Shown: positions 16,236-24,750, counted from the stretch's first letter. The stretch: DNA of 64,000 nt from Streptomyces sp. NBC_00377 (GCF_036075115.1 NZ_CP107958.1:5952001-6016000); one strand, 5' to 3'. Notes: generated by a model from the letters alone, not told the origin. Translations and numbers: made by a program.

Positions 16236-16721
16236 ATGCGCGTGTATCTCGGCTCGGACCATGCCGGCTTCGAACTCAAGAACCACCTCGTCGAATGGCT
16301 CAGGGCGGCGGGTCACGACCCGGTCGACTGCGGGCCCCACATCTACGACGCCCAGGACGACTACCCGCCCTTCTGCCTCCGCGCCGCGGAGCGCACGGCC
16401 GCGGACCCCGCGTCCCTGGGCATCGTGATCGGCGGCTCCGGCAACGGCGAGCAGATCGCGGCGAACAAGGTGAAGGGCGTCCGTGCCGCTTTGGCGTGGA
16501 GCGAGGAGACGGCGTCTCTCGGCCGCCAGCACAACAACGCCAACGTCGTGGCCGTCGGCTCCCGCATGCACACCCAGGACGAGGCGACGAAGTTCGTCGA
16601 GACCTTCCTGGCCACGCCGTTCTCCGAGGACGAGCGCCACATCCGCCGCATCGACATGCTGTCCGCGTACGAGACCACCGGCGACCTCCCCGCGATCCCG
16701 CCCCACCACCCCCAGCAGTGA
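16236..16721 (+). CDS. rpiB: ribose-5-phosphate isomerase B
   Basis: 161 residues. RpiB interconverts ribose-5-phosphate and ribulose-5-phosphate in the pentose phosphate pathway. SDHAGFELK (substrate phosphate side) and GGSGNGEQIAANK are clear. Glu72 in GNGEQ corresponds to the catalytic glutamate of the Mycobacterium enzyme, which replaces the catalytic cysteine of the E. coli type. The ATG at 16236 has no Shine-Dalgarno sequence; CACACT six bases before it is a plausible -10 box, so the message is probably leaderless. Confidence 0.93.
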   Translation: MRVYLGSDHAGFELKNHLVEWLRAAGHDPVDCGPHIYDAQDDYPPFCLRAAERTAADPASLGIVIGGSGNGEQIAANKVKGVRAALAWSEETASLGRQHNNANVVAVGSRMHTQDEATKFVETFLATPFSEDERHIRRIDMLSAYETTGDLPAIPPHHPQQ

Positions 16722-16725
16722 CGGC

Positions 16726-16765
16726 CGCGCCCCGCGGGGTGCGAAGACGCACCCGTGCGGGGCGC
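16726..16765 (+). terminator. possible rpiB terminator hairpin
   Basis: GCGCCCCGCGGGGTGC and GCACCCGTGCGGGGCGC can pair with one bulge/mismatch around GAAGAC, immediately after the rpiB stop. No T run follows. Confidence 0.5.
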
Positions 16766-16794
16766 CGGGACGTGGCCGCCTGCGAGGTGTGGAG

Positions 16795-16945
16795 ACGTAG
16801 CCCGGCCGACCGGGTCCGGTAGGGGACGAGGTTTCGGGGCCTCCACACGGCTCGCCACCCATCCGACCGGGTCGGACGGGCGGGCGAGGTTTCGGGGCGC
16901 GCTCCCGCACGGCTCACCGCCCGGCCGACCGGGTCGGGTGGGCGG
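16795..16945 (+). repeat. imperfect direct repeats between rpiB and nei2
   Basis: The phrases CGAGGTTTCGGGGC and CCGACCGGGTCGG recur: the first twice and the second (or close variants) three times at intervals of about 50-75 bases, separated by CACACGGCTC/GCACGGCTC. The unit is roughly GACCGGGTCGG-N(10)-GCGAGGTTTCGGGGC-N(8-10)-CACGGCTC. CCGACCGGGTCGG is itself near-palindromic and may fold. Confidence 0.6.
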
Positions 16946-16978
16946 CTGCACGGTCGGGAAGGGGAAGAGGAGACACCG

Positions 16979-17785
16979 GTGCCAGAAGGCCACACCATTC
17001 ACCGGCTGGCGCAGGACTACGCCCGCTTCATCCACCGCCCCCTCCAGGTGACCAGCCCCCAGGGCAAGTTCGCCGACGCCGCCGCCCTCCTCGCCGGCAC
17101 CGCCCTCACCCACACCGAGGCGCACGGCAAACACCTCTTCCTCGGCTTCACCGGCGACCGGTGGATCCACATCCACCTCGGCCTGTTCGGCAAGGTCACC
17201 TTCGGCCCGGCGCCCGCACCGCCGCCCACGGACACGGTCCGCCTGCGGCTGGCCGACCCCACCGCCTACGTGGACCTCCGGGGCCCCACCACCTGCGCCC
17301 TGATCACGGACGTCGAGAAGCAGGCGATACACGCCCGCCTCGGCCCCGACCCCCTGCGCGCCGACGCCGACCCCCGAGCCGCGTACACCCGCGTCTCCCG
17401 CAGCCGTACGACGATCGCCGCCCTCCTCATGGACCAGAAGGTCATCGCCGGCGTCGGCAACGTCTACCGGGCCGAGGTCCTCTTCCGGCACCGGATGGAC
17501 CCGTACCGCGCGGGCCGGGACATCACCCCCGCCGAGTGGGACGCGATCTGGGCCGATCTCGTCGCCCTCATGCGGGAGGGCGTGCGCAACAACCGCATCG
17601 ACACGGTCCGCCCGCAGCACACCCCGGAGGCGATGGGCCGCCCGCCCCGCGTCGACGATCACGGCGGCGAGGTGTACGTCTACCGCCGTACCGACCAGCC
17701 CTGCCACCTCTGCGGCGAGACCGTGCGCACCGCGGACCTCGCCGCCCGCAACCTCTTCTGGTGCCCGACCTGCCAGACGAACTGA
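16979..17785 (+). CDS. Fpg/Nei-family DNA glycosylase/AP lyase (Nei2-like)
   Basis: 268 residues. The chain starts PEGHTIHR after removal of Met, with the catalytic N-terminal Pro and Glu of the Fpg/Nei family, and ends in a zinc finger CHLC-X16-CPTC. IAGVGNVYRAEVLF is the helix-two-turn-helix DNA-binding motif. It excises oxidised bases in base-excision repair. PEGHTI rather than PELPEV points to the Nei/Nei2 branch of actinobacteria. GTG 16979 is required to place Pro at position 2. Converges closely on the GNAT gene. Confidence 0.9.
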   Translation: MPEGHTIHRLAQDYARFIHRPLQVTSPQGKFADAAALLAGTALTHTEAHGKHLFLGFTGDRWIHIHLGLFGKVTFGPAPAPPPTDTVRLRLADPTAYVDLRGPTTCALITDVEKQAIHARLGPDPLRADADPRAAYTRVSRSRTTIAALLMDQKVIAGVGNVYRAEVLFRHRMDPYRAGRDITPAEWDAIWADLVALMREGVRNNRIDTVRPQHTPEAMGRPPRVDDHGGEVYVYRRTDQPCHLCGETVRTADLAARNLFWCPTCQTN

Positions 17786-17836
17786 CCCGGCGCCCCCGGC
17801 CCCCGCCGCGGGCGGACCCGCGGACGCCTGGACCTG

Positions 17837-19090
17837 TCAGAACCCGTGCGGCAGCCAGGGAGCCGTGGCCGTGCCGAACCCCACCGCGGCCTCTGCCAGC
17901 GCGCCCTGCCTGAGCTCCCGCACCCGCCCGGCCCCCGCCAGCGAGGCGAGGCCGACACCCCCCAGGTACGCCGCCCCCAACTCCCGCACCGACAGAGCGA
18001 GATCGGCGGCATCGGACGTACGCACGCACACCGCCCCCTTGCCGTCCCCCGACAGCCGCCAACGCCCCGAGTTCCACGGGCAGAAGGCGTCCTCGACCTC
18101 CAACACCACGTCCACCGGCGCCTGGTACGTACGCGCCTCGAGCGCCGCGCCCACGTCCACCAGCCGCACATGCAGCGAGTCCCGCACCCGCAGCTCGCAC
18201 CGCCGGATGTCGGAGACGAGGTGCTGCCAGGCCTCGTCCATCGGCCGCGCCCGCACCTTCAGCGAGGTCGTGAGATCGATCCCGAACAGGAAGCGCCACA
18301 GCGCCGCCTCCGACACCGGATCGGCCCCCGTCAGGTCCTGGAGGACGACCTGCCCGTTGTGCCCGCTGTCGCGCCACTCGGGCCGCACCCGGAAGCGGGT
18401 GTACCCGGTGACCTCCCCGTCCCGTTCGGCGAGCACGCACTGGAGCGGCGACGCACCGCCCCGCTCGCTCTGCGGATCCAGCAGTCCGAGCCGCTCCCAG
18501 TCCGGCCGGCGCGCGAGCATCCCGGCCCGGCGGGACACGGTCCGCGCGTACACCGCCTCGCAGGCCTCGAGCTCCGCTCCCGGATCGACGTAGCGCAGCC
18601 GTACGTCGTCCGTGCCGGCCGGGACGGACAGCCGTACCCGGCTGGTGTCGATCTCGGCGTGCAGCCCGAACGTGGCCGCGGCGTACCCGAACCGTCCGTA
18701 GATGGCCGGTTCGGAGGCGGTGAGGATCGCGAGCGGCTCGCCCCACGCCCGCACGTCGTCGAGCTGCCGCCGCATCATCGACGTCAGCACCCCGCGCCGC
18801 CGGTGGGTCGCGCTCACCCCGACCATCGACACACCCGCCGCCGGTACCGAGGCCCCGCCCGGCACGGTCAGCCGGAACTCGTACGCCCCCGCCGTGGCCA
18901 CGCACCGGCCGTCGTCCCACACGCCCAGCGATCGCTCGCACGAGGTGAGCGCCCGGAAAAGCTCCCGCTCCTCGGTCGATTCCCCGAGCCCGCCGAAGGC
19001 GCGGAGCAAGGTGCCGTACCACTCGTCCCATTCGCCCGGTTCGAGCACTTTTGGCTCCGGCAACTCCCGCATCTCCCACATCTCCCGCAC
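17837..19090 (-). CDS. Eis-family GNAT N-acetyltransferase
   Basis: 417 residues with the layout of Eis-like acetyltransferases: N-terminal GNAT domain with the acetyl-CoA loop VGVSATHRRRGVLTSMM, a second degenerate GNAT fold, and a C-terminal sterol-carrier-like domain ending in Phe, whose carboxylate is the catalytic base in this family. Eis enzymes acetylate aminoglycosides or other amines; the substrate here is unknown. Starts GTG 19090, ATG 19081 and ATG 19072 are all possible because GGGAG repeats through the region. Confidence 0.87.
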   Translation of the reverse strand: MREMWEMRELPEPKVLEPGEWDEWYGTLLRAFGGLGESTEERELFRALTSCERSLGVWDDGRCVATAGAYEFRLTVPGGASVPAAGVSMVGVSATHRRRGVLTSMMRRQLDDVRAWGEPLAILTASEPAIYGRFGYAAATFGLHAEIDTSRVRLSVPAGTDDVRLRYVDPGAELEACEAVYARTVSRRAGMLARRPDWERLGLLDPQSERGGASPLQCVLAERDGEVTGYTRFRVRPEWRDSGHNGQVVLQDLTGADPVSEAALWRFLFGIDLTTSLKVRARPMDEAWQHLVSDIRRCELRVRDSLHVRLVDVGAALEARTYQAPVDVVLEVEDAFCPWNSGRWRLSGDGKGAVCVRTSDAADLALSVRELGAAYLGGVGLASLAGAGRVRELRQGALAEAAVGFGTATAPWLPHGF

Positions 19091-19224
19091 CTTCCGCTGC
19101 TCCCGCCGCCGGCCGCCGAGGAGACCCAGCGGTCCGCCGCGTCACCGGTCATGGAGTCATGCCTAGCAGGCAGGTGCGGGGCGGGCCAGCCAATTTCTCC
19201 CTCCTCGGGGCGCGAGCGCTTTCC

Positions 19225-19246
19225 GTGAAGTTCACTGTGAAGTTGA
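19225..19246. promoter_or_regulatory. direct repeat and palindrome upstream of phosphatase gene
   Basis: GTGAAGTT occurs at 19225 and again 12 bases later at 19237, and TTCAC-T-GTGAA (19231-19241) is a perfect palindrome. It lies 70 bases before the SpoIIE-type gene and 135 bases from the divergent GNAT gene. Possible activator or repressor site; a degenerate PHO box is one reading. Confidence 0.35.
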
Positions 19247-19315
19247 GCCTCTGAGGGGGGACAAGTGGGACCTCCCGTGCCAAGCGGCGGGTTCGATGGA
19301 TAGGGTCCCGAACTA

Positions 19316-20500
19316 ATGGCAGTAGGACGACAGCGGCGCGCGGAAGCCGAGACGTTGACGGCCCGGTTGAAGCACTTGTGGCACCGGGTCCGCACCGGCG
19401 TGCGCAGAAGCGCCGTGGACTACTTCCGCGGCGACGGTTCGGACTGGATCGCGCTGGCCTTCCTGCTGCTCACGGTCCCGCTGATCGCCCTCACCACGCT
19501 CGCCGACTCCGTGTGGTGCTCCCCGGCCGCCCTGGTCCTGCCGATCGTCGCCGGCGGGCTGCTGCTGCGCCCGTCGAGCCTGCTCGGCCTGTACGCGGCG
19601 GCGGCCACGGCCCTCATCGTGGAGTCGGTACAACTGGGCCCTTACACACAGGGCCCGTCCAGAGTCACCCCGGGCGTCGTCCTGGTCGTCGCCGCATGCG
19701 GTTTCTTCGGGCTGCTCATCGCCCAGTTCCGCAGCCGGGTCGGCGTGCCCTGGCGGCGCGGCGGCACCATGCTGTTCGACCTGCGCGAGCGCATCCGGGT
19801 GCAGAGCAAGCTTCCGGGCCTGCCGCAGGGATGGCACCGCGAGATGGCGCTGAGGCCTGCCGGCGGCCAGTCGTTCTCCGGCGACTTCGTCGTCGCGGCC
19901 CGGACGAACGGGGGCCGCACCCTGGAGGTCGTCCTCACGGACGTCTCCGGCAAGGGCATGGACGCCGGCTCGCGGGCGCTCCTGCTGTCCGGCGCCTTCG
20001 GCGGTCTGCTCGGCTCCCTGCCCCCGCACGCCTTCCTCCCGGCCGCCAACGGCTATCTGCTCCGCCAGGACTGGGACGAGGGCTTCGCCACCTCCATCCA
20101 CCTGGTCCTCGACCTCGACTCCGGCGACTACGAGCTCTACTCGGCCGGTCACCCGCCGGGCCTCCAGCTCAGCGCGGGCAGCGGCCGCTGGGAGGAGAAG
20201 GCCGCCGAGGGCCCCCTCCTCGGGGTGTACGACGGCGCCCAGTTCGACCCGGTGAAGGGCTCGCTGCGCCCCGGCGACGTGCTGATGCTGTTCACCGACG
20301 GCCTGGTGGAGACGTCCGACCGGGACATCGTCGAGGGCATCGACCGGCTCACCGGCGAGGCCGACCGCTATGTGGCCGGCGGTTTCCAGGGCGCCGCCTG
20401 GCACCTGATCGAGGCGGTGGCGAAGGACGTCAACGACGACCGTGCCCTGTTGCTGATCTGCCGAGAGGGGCCGACCGCCCAGTCGGTCCTGCTGTCCTGA
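19316..20500 (+). CDS. membrane-bound SpoIIE-type PP2C Ser phosphatase
   Basis: 394 residues. Three or four membrane segments in residues about 45-140 (WIALAFLLLTVPLIALTT, AALVLPIVAGGLLL, VTPGVVLVVAACGFFGLL) precede a SpoIIE/RsbU phosphatase domain with the metal-binding aspartates in SGDFV, LTDVSGKGMDA, LFTDGL and NDDRALL. No GAF or PAS sensor is present. These enzymes usually dephosphorylate anti-anti-sigma factors; no partner gene is adjacent. TAGGGT nine bases before ATG 19316 suggests a near-leaderless message. Confidence 0.9.
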   Translation: MAVGRQRRAEAETLTARLKHLWHRVRTGVRRSAVDYFRGDGSDWIALAFLLLTVPLIALTTLADSVWCSPAALVLPIVAGGLLLRPSSLLGLYAAAATALIVESVQLGPYTQGPSRVTPGVVLVVAACGFFGLLIAQFRSRVGVPWRRGGTMLFDLRERIRVQSKLPGLPQGWHREMALRPAGGQSFSGDFVVAARTNGGRTLEVVLTDVSGKGMDAGSRALLLSGAFGGLLGSLPPHAFLPAANGYLLRQDWDEGFATSIHLVLDLDSGDYELYSAGHPPGLQLSAGSGRWEEKAAEGPLLGVYDGAQFDPVKGSLRPGDVLMLFTDGLVETSDRDIVEGIDRLTGEADRYVAGGFQGAAWHLIEAVAKDVNDDRALLLICREGPTAQSVLLS

Positions 20501-20532
20501 CCTCTCCCGAGACGCCCGAGGGAAGAACCGCC

Positions 20533-21027
20533 ATGCTCACCCTGTCCGAGGTCGAGACCCTCGCCCGCGCCGCCCATGAGGGACAGACCGACAAGGCGGG
20601 CCGGCCCTACGCCGAGCACCTCCAGGCGGTCGCGGCGGGCGTACGCGCGCGGGGCGGCGACGCCGAACAGATCGCGGCGGCCTGGCTGCACGACGCGGTC
20701 GAGGACGAGGCCCTGTCCGAGGCATGGCTGCACGAGGCCGCGCTGAGCGACCGCACGAAGGCCGTCGTCCTGGCGGTCACCAAGCGGGCGGGGGAGACGC
20801 CGGAGACGTACGCGGCGCGCATCCTGGCCACCCCGGGCGCGCTGTTGGTGAAGGAAGCTGATCTGGCGCACAACGCGGACCCGGCGCGACTGGCGGTCCT
20901 GGACGCGCCGACCCGGGCGCGCCTGACCGAGAAGTACGCACGGATGCGCACACTCCTCGGCCTCACGGGCGCCCCGGATCTCACCGGCGCCCCGGGTCTC
21001 ACGGGTGATACGGGGCACGCGGGCTGA
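20533..21027 (+). CDS. short HD-domain phosphohydrolase (SpoT/Mesh1-like)
   Basis: 164 residues. AHEGQTDKAGRPYAEHLQAV, then the metal-binding HD pair in WLHDAVED and the downstream Asp in KEADLAHNAD follow the hydrolase half of RelA/SpoT enzymes, without synthetase, TGS or ACT domains. A (p)ppGpp hydrolase is the likeliest reading but other nucleotide substrates are possible. The tail repeats LTGAP twice. ATG 20533 with GAGGGAAG upstream; 32 bases after the phosphatase gene, likely co-transcribed. Confidence 0.85.
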   Translation: MLTLSEVETLARAAHEGQTDKAGRPYAEHLQAVAAGVRARGGDAEQIAAAWLHDAVEDEALSEAWLHEAALSDRTKAVVLAVTKRAGETPETYAARILATPGALLVKEADLAHNADPARLAVLDAPTRARLTEKYARMRTLLGLTGAPDLTGAPGLTGDTGHAG

Positions 21028-21032
21028 GAACG

Positions 21033-22241
21033 TCAGGCGCCGGCTTCCTTCGCGCGCCGCGTGTCGCCGCTGTCCCGGCTGCCTCGGCCGTCCCGCGACT
21101 CCCGCGTCTCGCGCTCCCGGGCGAGTGCGGCGGCGTCCCGTTGGAAGGCCCACTCCATCCTGGGCTCCAGCACGAACCGGAAGACCCGCCGTACGGGCGG
21201 GGTGCACAGCAGGGTGACGGCCGCGGCGATCGCGACGCTGACGGCGATCTCGCCGAGCGGCCGGTGCAGCGCGGGGTGGTCGAACCAGCCGCGGTAGTCG
21301 GCGGTCTTGATCAGGAATCCGTGCAGCAGGTAGCCGCAGAGCGTGCCCGCGCCGAGCGCCGTGAACCACATGGTGCGGCCCGGCACCCAGGAGAAGAAGC
21401 AGGCGGTCAGCAGCAGGGAACAGCCGAACAGGGCGAGCTGCATGACGGGGCCGGCCCACCAGGGGGCGCCCAGCTCCTGCGCGGAGTCGCGGTGGTAGAG
21501 CCAGGCGCCGTTCATCCGCGGCACCGCCCACCAGGTGAAGGCCAGCGCGAGGGCGAACACCGGCACGGCCGCGATCCGCACCGGGCGACGGCGCACCAGC
21601 CGGAAGTGCCGGGGCTCGAGGCACAGGCCGAGGACGAAGAACGGCAGGAACTGAAGGACCCGCTGGAGGTCCAGGTCGTCGCCGATGGCCGGCGTGACGC
21701 TCGCCAGCATGGCGATGCCCAGCGCGAGCGGCAGCGGATGGCGGACCAGCTTCCACACCGGGGTGGTGAGCCGCCAGATGAACAGCGCGCACAGGAACCA
21801 GGTCAGGTACCAGGGGTCGAGGAGGCTGATGTCCTGGGTGGGGGTGTGGTCGACGTAGCGCCGGAAGATCGGATAGGCCGTCTCGAAGACCACGTACGGC
21901 ACGGCGACGCCCGTGATGAGCCGCTTCAGCCGGCCGGGACTTCCGTCGAAGCTGCGGGAGAAGAACCCGGAGATGACGATGAAGGCCGGCATGTGGAACG
22001 CGTACACGAGCATGTACGCGGCCTGGAGCACCCGGCTGTCGCCCTTCAGCGGCTCCCAGGCGTGACCCACGGCCACCAGCACGATCGCCAGGTACTTCGC
22101 GTTGTCGAAGAACGCGTCGCGCTTCGCGGCGGGCCGCGGGGAAGGACGTTCGACGGATCTGTCCCCGGACTGGTCGTGCTGATCGTTCTGGTTCTGGGCC
22201 GAGCGCGGGCTCGGAACGAGAGACGAGGCGGCGTGGAACAT
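21033..22241 (-). CDS. acyltransferase family 3 membrane protein
   Basis: 402 residues, about ten membrane helices. FFDNAKYLAIVLVAVGHAWEP carries the family-3 acyltransferase signature with its conserved His in the first helix, and YAFHMPAFIVISGFFS follows. Such proteins O-acylate sugars, peptidoglycan or glucans. The N-terminal 40 residues are a polar tail (QNQNDQHDQSGDR) and the C-terminus is charged (RERETRESRDGRGSRDSGD). ATG 22241 has only a weak GGTG upstream. It converges on the HD gene with five bases between stops. Confidence 0.88.
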   Translation of the reverse strand: MFHAASSLVPSPRSAQNQNDQHDQSGDRSVERPSPRPAAKRDAFFDNAKYLAIVLVAVGHAWEPLKGDSRVLQAAYMLVYAFHMPAFIVISGFFSRSFDGSPGRLKRLITGVAVPYVVFETAYPIFRRYVDHTPTQDISLLDPWYLTWFLCALFIWRLTTPVWKLVRHPLPLALGIAMLASVTPAIGDDLDLQRVLQFLPFFVLGLCLEPRHFRLVRRRPVRIAAVPVFALALAFTWWAVPRMNGAWLYHRDSAQELGAPWWAGPVMQLALFGCSLLLTACFFSWVPGRTMWFTALGAGTLCGYLLHGFLIKTADYRGWFDHPALHRPLGEIAVSVAIAAAVTLLCTPPVRRVFRFVLEPRMEWAFQRDAAALARERETRESRDGRGSRDSGDTRRAKEAGA

Positions 22242-22654
22242 TTGAGGCACCCTAGCGCCGCGTGTGCGTATTCGTAAAACGGCCCAGGTCATTCCCAGTT
22301 ATTGCCGTTCGGATTGCCCGCCGCATTGACCGTCGTATTGGCTGCCGGGATGGTGAGCGCACCTCGAGATCGGTTGAGATGTCATGATTCATACCGACTA
22401 AAAGGTGCATAACGGCGGTAGGGGACCCGAGTTGACGAGTCTGTGGCCACAATTCGAAATAAGTGCGCAGACGTTGTGTGGACACGGCAGCGAACTGTCT
22501 CAATTCCCCGTGCGGGTATGTGCTCGAATTGCCGTGTGAGCGGACCCCGGCCGGACGGCGCCACGCGATGATGCGTCACGGGCCGCATAGGGAGGCCCCG
22601 TTGGTGGCACGATGGTCTCGGGAGTGCGGACCGACCGAGGGTGTGTGATCAGTT
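22242..22654. other. AT-richer intergenic region
   Basis: 413 bases clearly poorer in G+C than the surrounding sequence, with words such as CATGATTCATACCGACTAAAAGG and ACAATTCGAAATAAG. A TTGACG at about 22433 is a possible -35 box. It probably holds promoters for both the acyltransferase and the small membrane protein. No gene supported. Confidence 0.45.
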
Positions 22655-22849
22655 GTGGCCATTTCACTGTCAGTGGTGCTGCTGTTGGCGATCATCCTGG
22701 TGGTGCTGATCCGGGGAGGGTCGATCAAGGCGGGCCCGGCGATAGTCGCGATCCTGTTCGGCTTCTTCCTCGCCTCCACCGGCATGGCCCCATCGATCAA
22801 CCGTTTCCTCAACTCCCTCGCCGACACCATCAACTCGATCAGCTTCTGA
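22655..22849 (+). CDS. 64-aa membrane protein of unknown function
   Basis: Two hydrophobic segments, ISLSVVLLLAIILVVLI and AIVAILFGFFLASTGMAP, separated by RGGSIKAG, then a polar amphipathic tail NRFLNSLADTINSISF. GTG 22655; no good ribosome site is visible. Codon use is normal for the genome. Small proteins like this are conserved among streptomycetes, but I cannot name a function. Confidence 0.65.
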   Translation: MAISLSVVLLLAIILVVLIRGGSIKAGPAIVAILFGFFLASTGMAPSINRFLNSLADTINSISF

Positions 22850-23166
22850 CCCCACTCGATCATCGGGCGGTCCGCTCGGCACCGGTGGCCTGCGGGCCCC
22901 CGGCCTCGGAACGCGCGCGGCGATCAGGGACGGGAAGGGGGCGGGGCGTGGGTTCGTCGTCGGGGGGTGTCGAGCTGCTGCGGCTGGCGCGACGAGACGA
23001 ACGCGACGAGAAGATCGCGTATGGGGACGGGAGGCTGAGCCGGCGAGTCGCTGACGTGCGGGTTCTCGGGTCCCTCTCCGGTGTTCCCCGCCACTCCCCG
23101 CCGGTCGCTGCCCGATCGGCTGCGCTATGGGCACGGGGCCGGGCCTCCTGCTCGCGGCCGTGCGAT
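22850..23166. other. no gene seen
   Basis: 317 bases between the small membrane protein and the DUF6083 gene. It contains GCGACGA-type words (22987-23013) like those in the organosulfur leader. Open frames on both strands are Arg/Ser/Pro-rich and look non-coding. Confidence 0.4.
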
Positions 23167-23634
23167 CTACGGCTCACCCCACTCGGGGATGCACATCATG
23201 CGGTGAGCCGGGATGACGGGTTCGCTCGGCAGCGGATCGATTCCACGGACCCGCACGGCCACGATGTCCGTGGGGATGAGGGAGCGCCCCGGCAGCCTCG
23301 TCAAACGCCACCTGAAGGCCTCTGGGACGTCCTTGGCGGGCAACTCCACCATGGCAAGGCTGACCCACCGGTCGTAGTTGGTGGGATATATACGAACTAA
23401 TGCGTCACATTCGGTGCAAAGTGGTGGCTCGATCCATGTCATGTCGTCGGGGCCGGGATCCGGTCCGGGTGCGGCTGTGGCCCCATCGGCTTCGGCCATC
23501 TCGTTGGCGAGGGTGCTCCAGCACCCCTCGCAGTAGCTCGCCATGAGGCCGAACCGTCCGCGCTCACGCACGGCGTGGCTGGTCTCCCCGCAGCGATGGC
23601 ACGCCAACTGGTCACGATCCCGAATCGCCCCCAT
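23167..23634 (-). CDS. DUF6083-type accessory protein
   Basis: 155 residues. Cysteine pairs in ACHRCGE, YCEGCW and LCTECD suggest zinc binding. The stretch YPTNYDRWVSLAMVELPAK and RVRGIDPLP match my recollection of DUF6083, a streptomycete family often found on plasmids and integrative elements; function unknown. CACACT seven bases before ATG 23634 with no ribosome site suggests a leaderless message. It sits beside an integrase remnant, so it is probably cargo of a decayed element. Confidence 0.7.
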   Translation of the reverse strand: MGAIRDRDQLACHRCGETSHAVRERGRFGLMASYCEGCWSTLANEMAEADGATAAPGPDPGPDDMTWIEPPLCTECDALVRIYPTNYDRWVSLAMVELPAKDVPEAFRWRLTRLPGRSLIPTDIVAVRVRGIDPLPSEPVIPAHRMMCIPEWGEP

Positions 23635-24099
23635 GTGTTTGAGTGTGAGCGAACCTGACCAGATCCCAGTAGGTCGCGATTTGGCCTCATTCGACGATCA
23701 GGGGCGCAGATGGCCGTCCATGTCCGGTGATGAGCTCGACCTGAGCCGGTGCCCCGGGGCCTCACCCCTCGAAAAAAGAAGTGGGCTCGCCAGTCTCTGA
23801 GTCAGTACGCCCGCCAAGGTTGCCCAGGCGAGCAGGGTTACCGGTCGGGACGAAAGCCGGGACGGGGCCGTCACCGTCTGCCGGCGCTGATGTCAGCCGC
23901 GCACTGTTGCCAGGAAGAAGCACCCCAACCCGAATGGCCGTAACCGCATCGCACGCTTCGTGGGTGTGGCTCTGCTCGCCGTTGTCCTCATCGGCGGTTT
24001 GAGATCGTCGAACAATTCAACGCGACCGAGTACACCTGGCAAGGCGAGCACCGCCGGACGGCCCCGCGGCGGCCCCAAGATGCGTGCTCCCATGTCGCT
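23635..24099. other. degraded sequence in front of integrase remnant
   Basis: 465 bases with no intact gene. A frame around 23910-24030 reads KKHPNPNGRNRIARFVGVALLAVVLIGGLR-like (a possible fragment of a small membrane protein) before stopping or shifting. The region probably represents collapsed mobile-element DNA. Confidence 0.4.
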
Positions 24100-24368
24100 G
24101 ATGCCACGGCGGGTCGCTGTGGGGCGAAGCGCGCAAAAACGCACGGCCTGCACTTCCACGATCTTCGGCACACCGGGAACACCCTGGCGGCGTCGGCCGG
24201 TGCGAGCACGCGCGAGTTGATGGCGCGCATGGGCCACAGCACCGCCCGTGCCGCGCTGATCCACCGGCCGCGAGTGCCGACCGTGACCGGCTGATCGCCG
24301 ACGCGCTGAGTGACCTCGTCGACAGGGCACGCCGGCCGAAGGGGCACGCGGGGGACACGTCGGACTGA
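24100..24368 (+). pseudogene. tyrosine recombinase (integrase) C-terminal remnant, frameshifted
   Basis: Three successive frames together spell the end of a phage-type integrase: LWGEARKNA (from about 24115), then GLHFHDLRHTGNTLAAS with the catalytic HxLRH-box Arg and His and ELMARMGHST (24145-24244), then ADRDRLIADALSDLVDRA to a TGA at 24366-24368. At least two small indels separate them, and the N-terminal two thirds are gone. The expected catalytic-Tyr segment (YQHA) is lost at the second shift (IHRPRV in its place). The stop lies 66 bases from the 3' end of tRNA-Gly, the classical position of an integrase beside its attachment site. Confidence 0.85.
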
Positions 24369-24387
24369 ACACGACCGCGGAAACGCG

Positions 24388-24428
24388 TCAGGGCCAGGCG
24401 GAGGAATGATCCTCTGACCTGGCCCTGA
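24388..24428. terminator. hairpin at the 3' end of tRNA-Gly
   Basis: TCAGGGCCAG (24388-24397) pairs with CTGGCCCTGA (24419-24428); inside it GAGGA and TCCTC extend the fold. It follows the minus-strand tRNA and the integrase remnant. Confidence 0.65.
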
Positions 24429-24434
24429 TGCGGA

Positions 24435-24508
24435 TGGAGCGGGCGACGGGAATCGAACCCGCGTAGCTAGTTTGGAAGACTAGTGCTCTACCATTGAGCT
24501 ACGCCCGC
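24435..24508 (-). tRNA. tRNA-Gly (TCC), CCA encoded
   Basis: Acceptor stem GCGGGCG/CGCCCGC, D-arm AGCTCAATGGTAGAGC, anticodon stem CTAGT-CTTCCAA-ACTAG with anticodon TCC, T-arm GCGGGTTCGATTCCCGT, discriminator T and templated CCA. Divergent from tRNA-Pro. Confidence 0.97.
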
Positions 24509-24673
24509 ACACGACGCGCCGCAGGTCAGCCGACCGCGGCACTTCGAGCATCGTAGCGGGTCGGCGCCCCTCGGTGCACACCCCGTTTCCCCGGCCGCCG
24601 CCATCGGCCCCGTGGCTCGGCAAAAGGGGCGGTCAGACGGTCTGCGGCCATGTACCCTACGTGACGCACCAGA

Positions 24674-24750
24674 CGGGGTGTGGCGCAGCTTGGTAGCGCG
24701 TCCGCTTTGGGAGCGGAAGGCCGTGGGTTCAAATCCCGCCACCCCGACCA
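24674..24750 (+). tRNA. tRNA-Pro (TGG), CCA encoded
   Basis: Acceptor CGGGGTG/CACCCCG, anticodon stem TCCGC-TTTGGGA-GCGGA with anticodon TGG, T-loop GTTCAAATC, discriminator A and templated CCA at 24748-24750. Located upstream of tig. Confidence 0.97.

Noticed and set aside
23893..24372. Minus-strand frames opposite the integrase remnant
   Set aside because: They mirror the remnant and contain no motif; the plus strand carries recognisable recombinase sequence.
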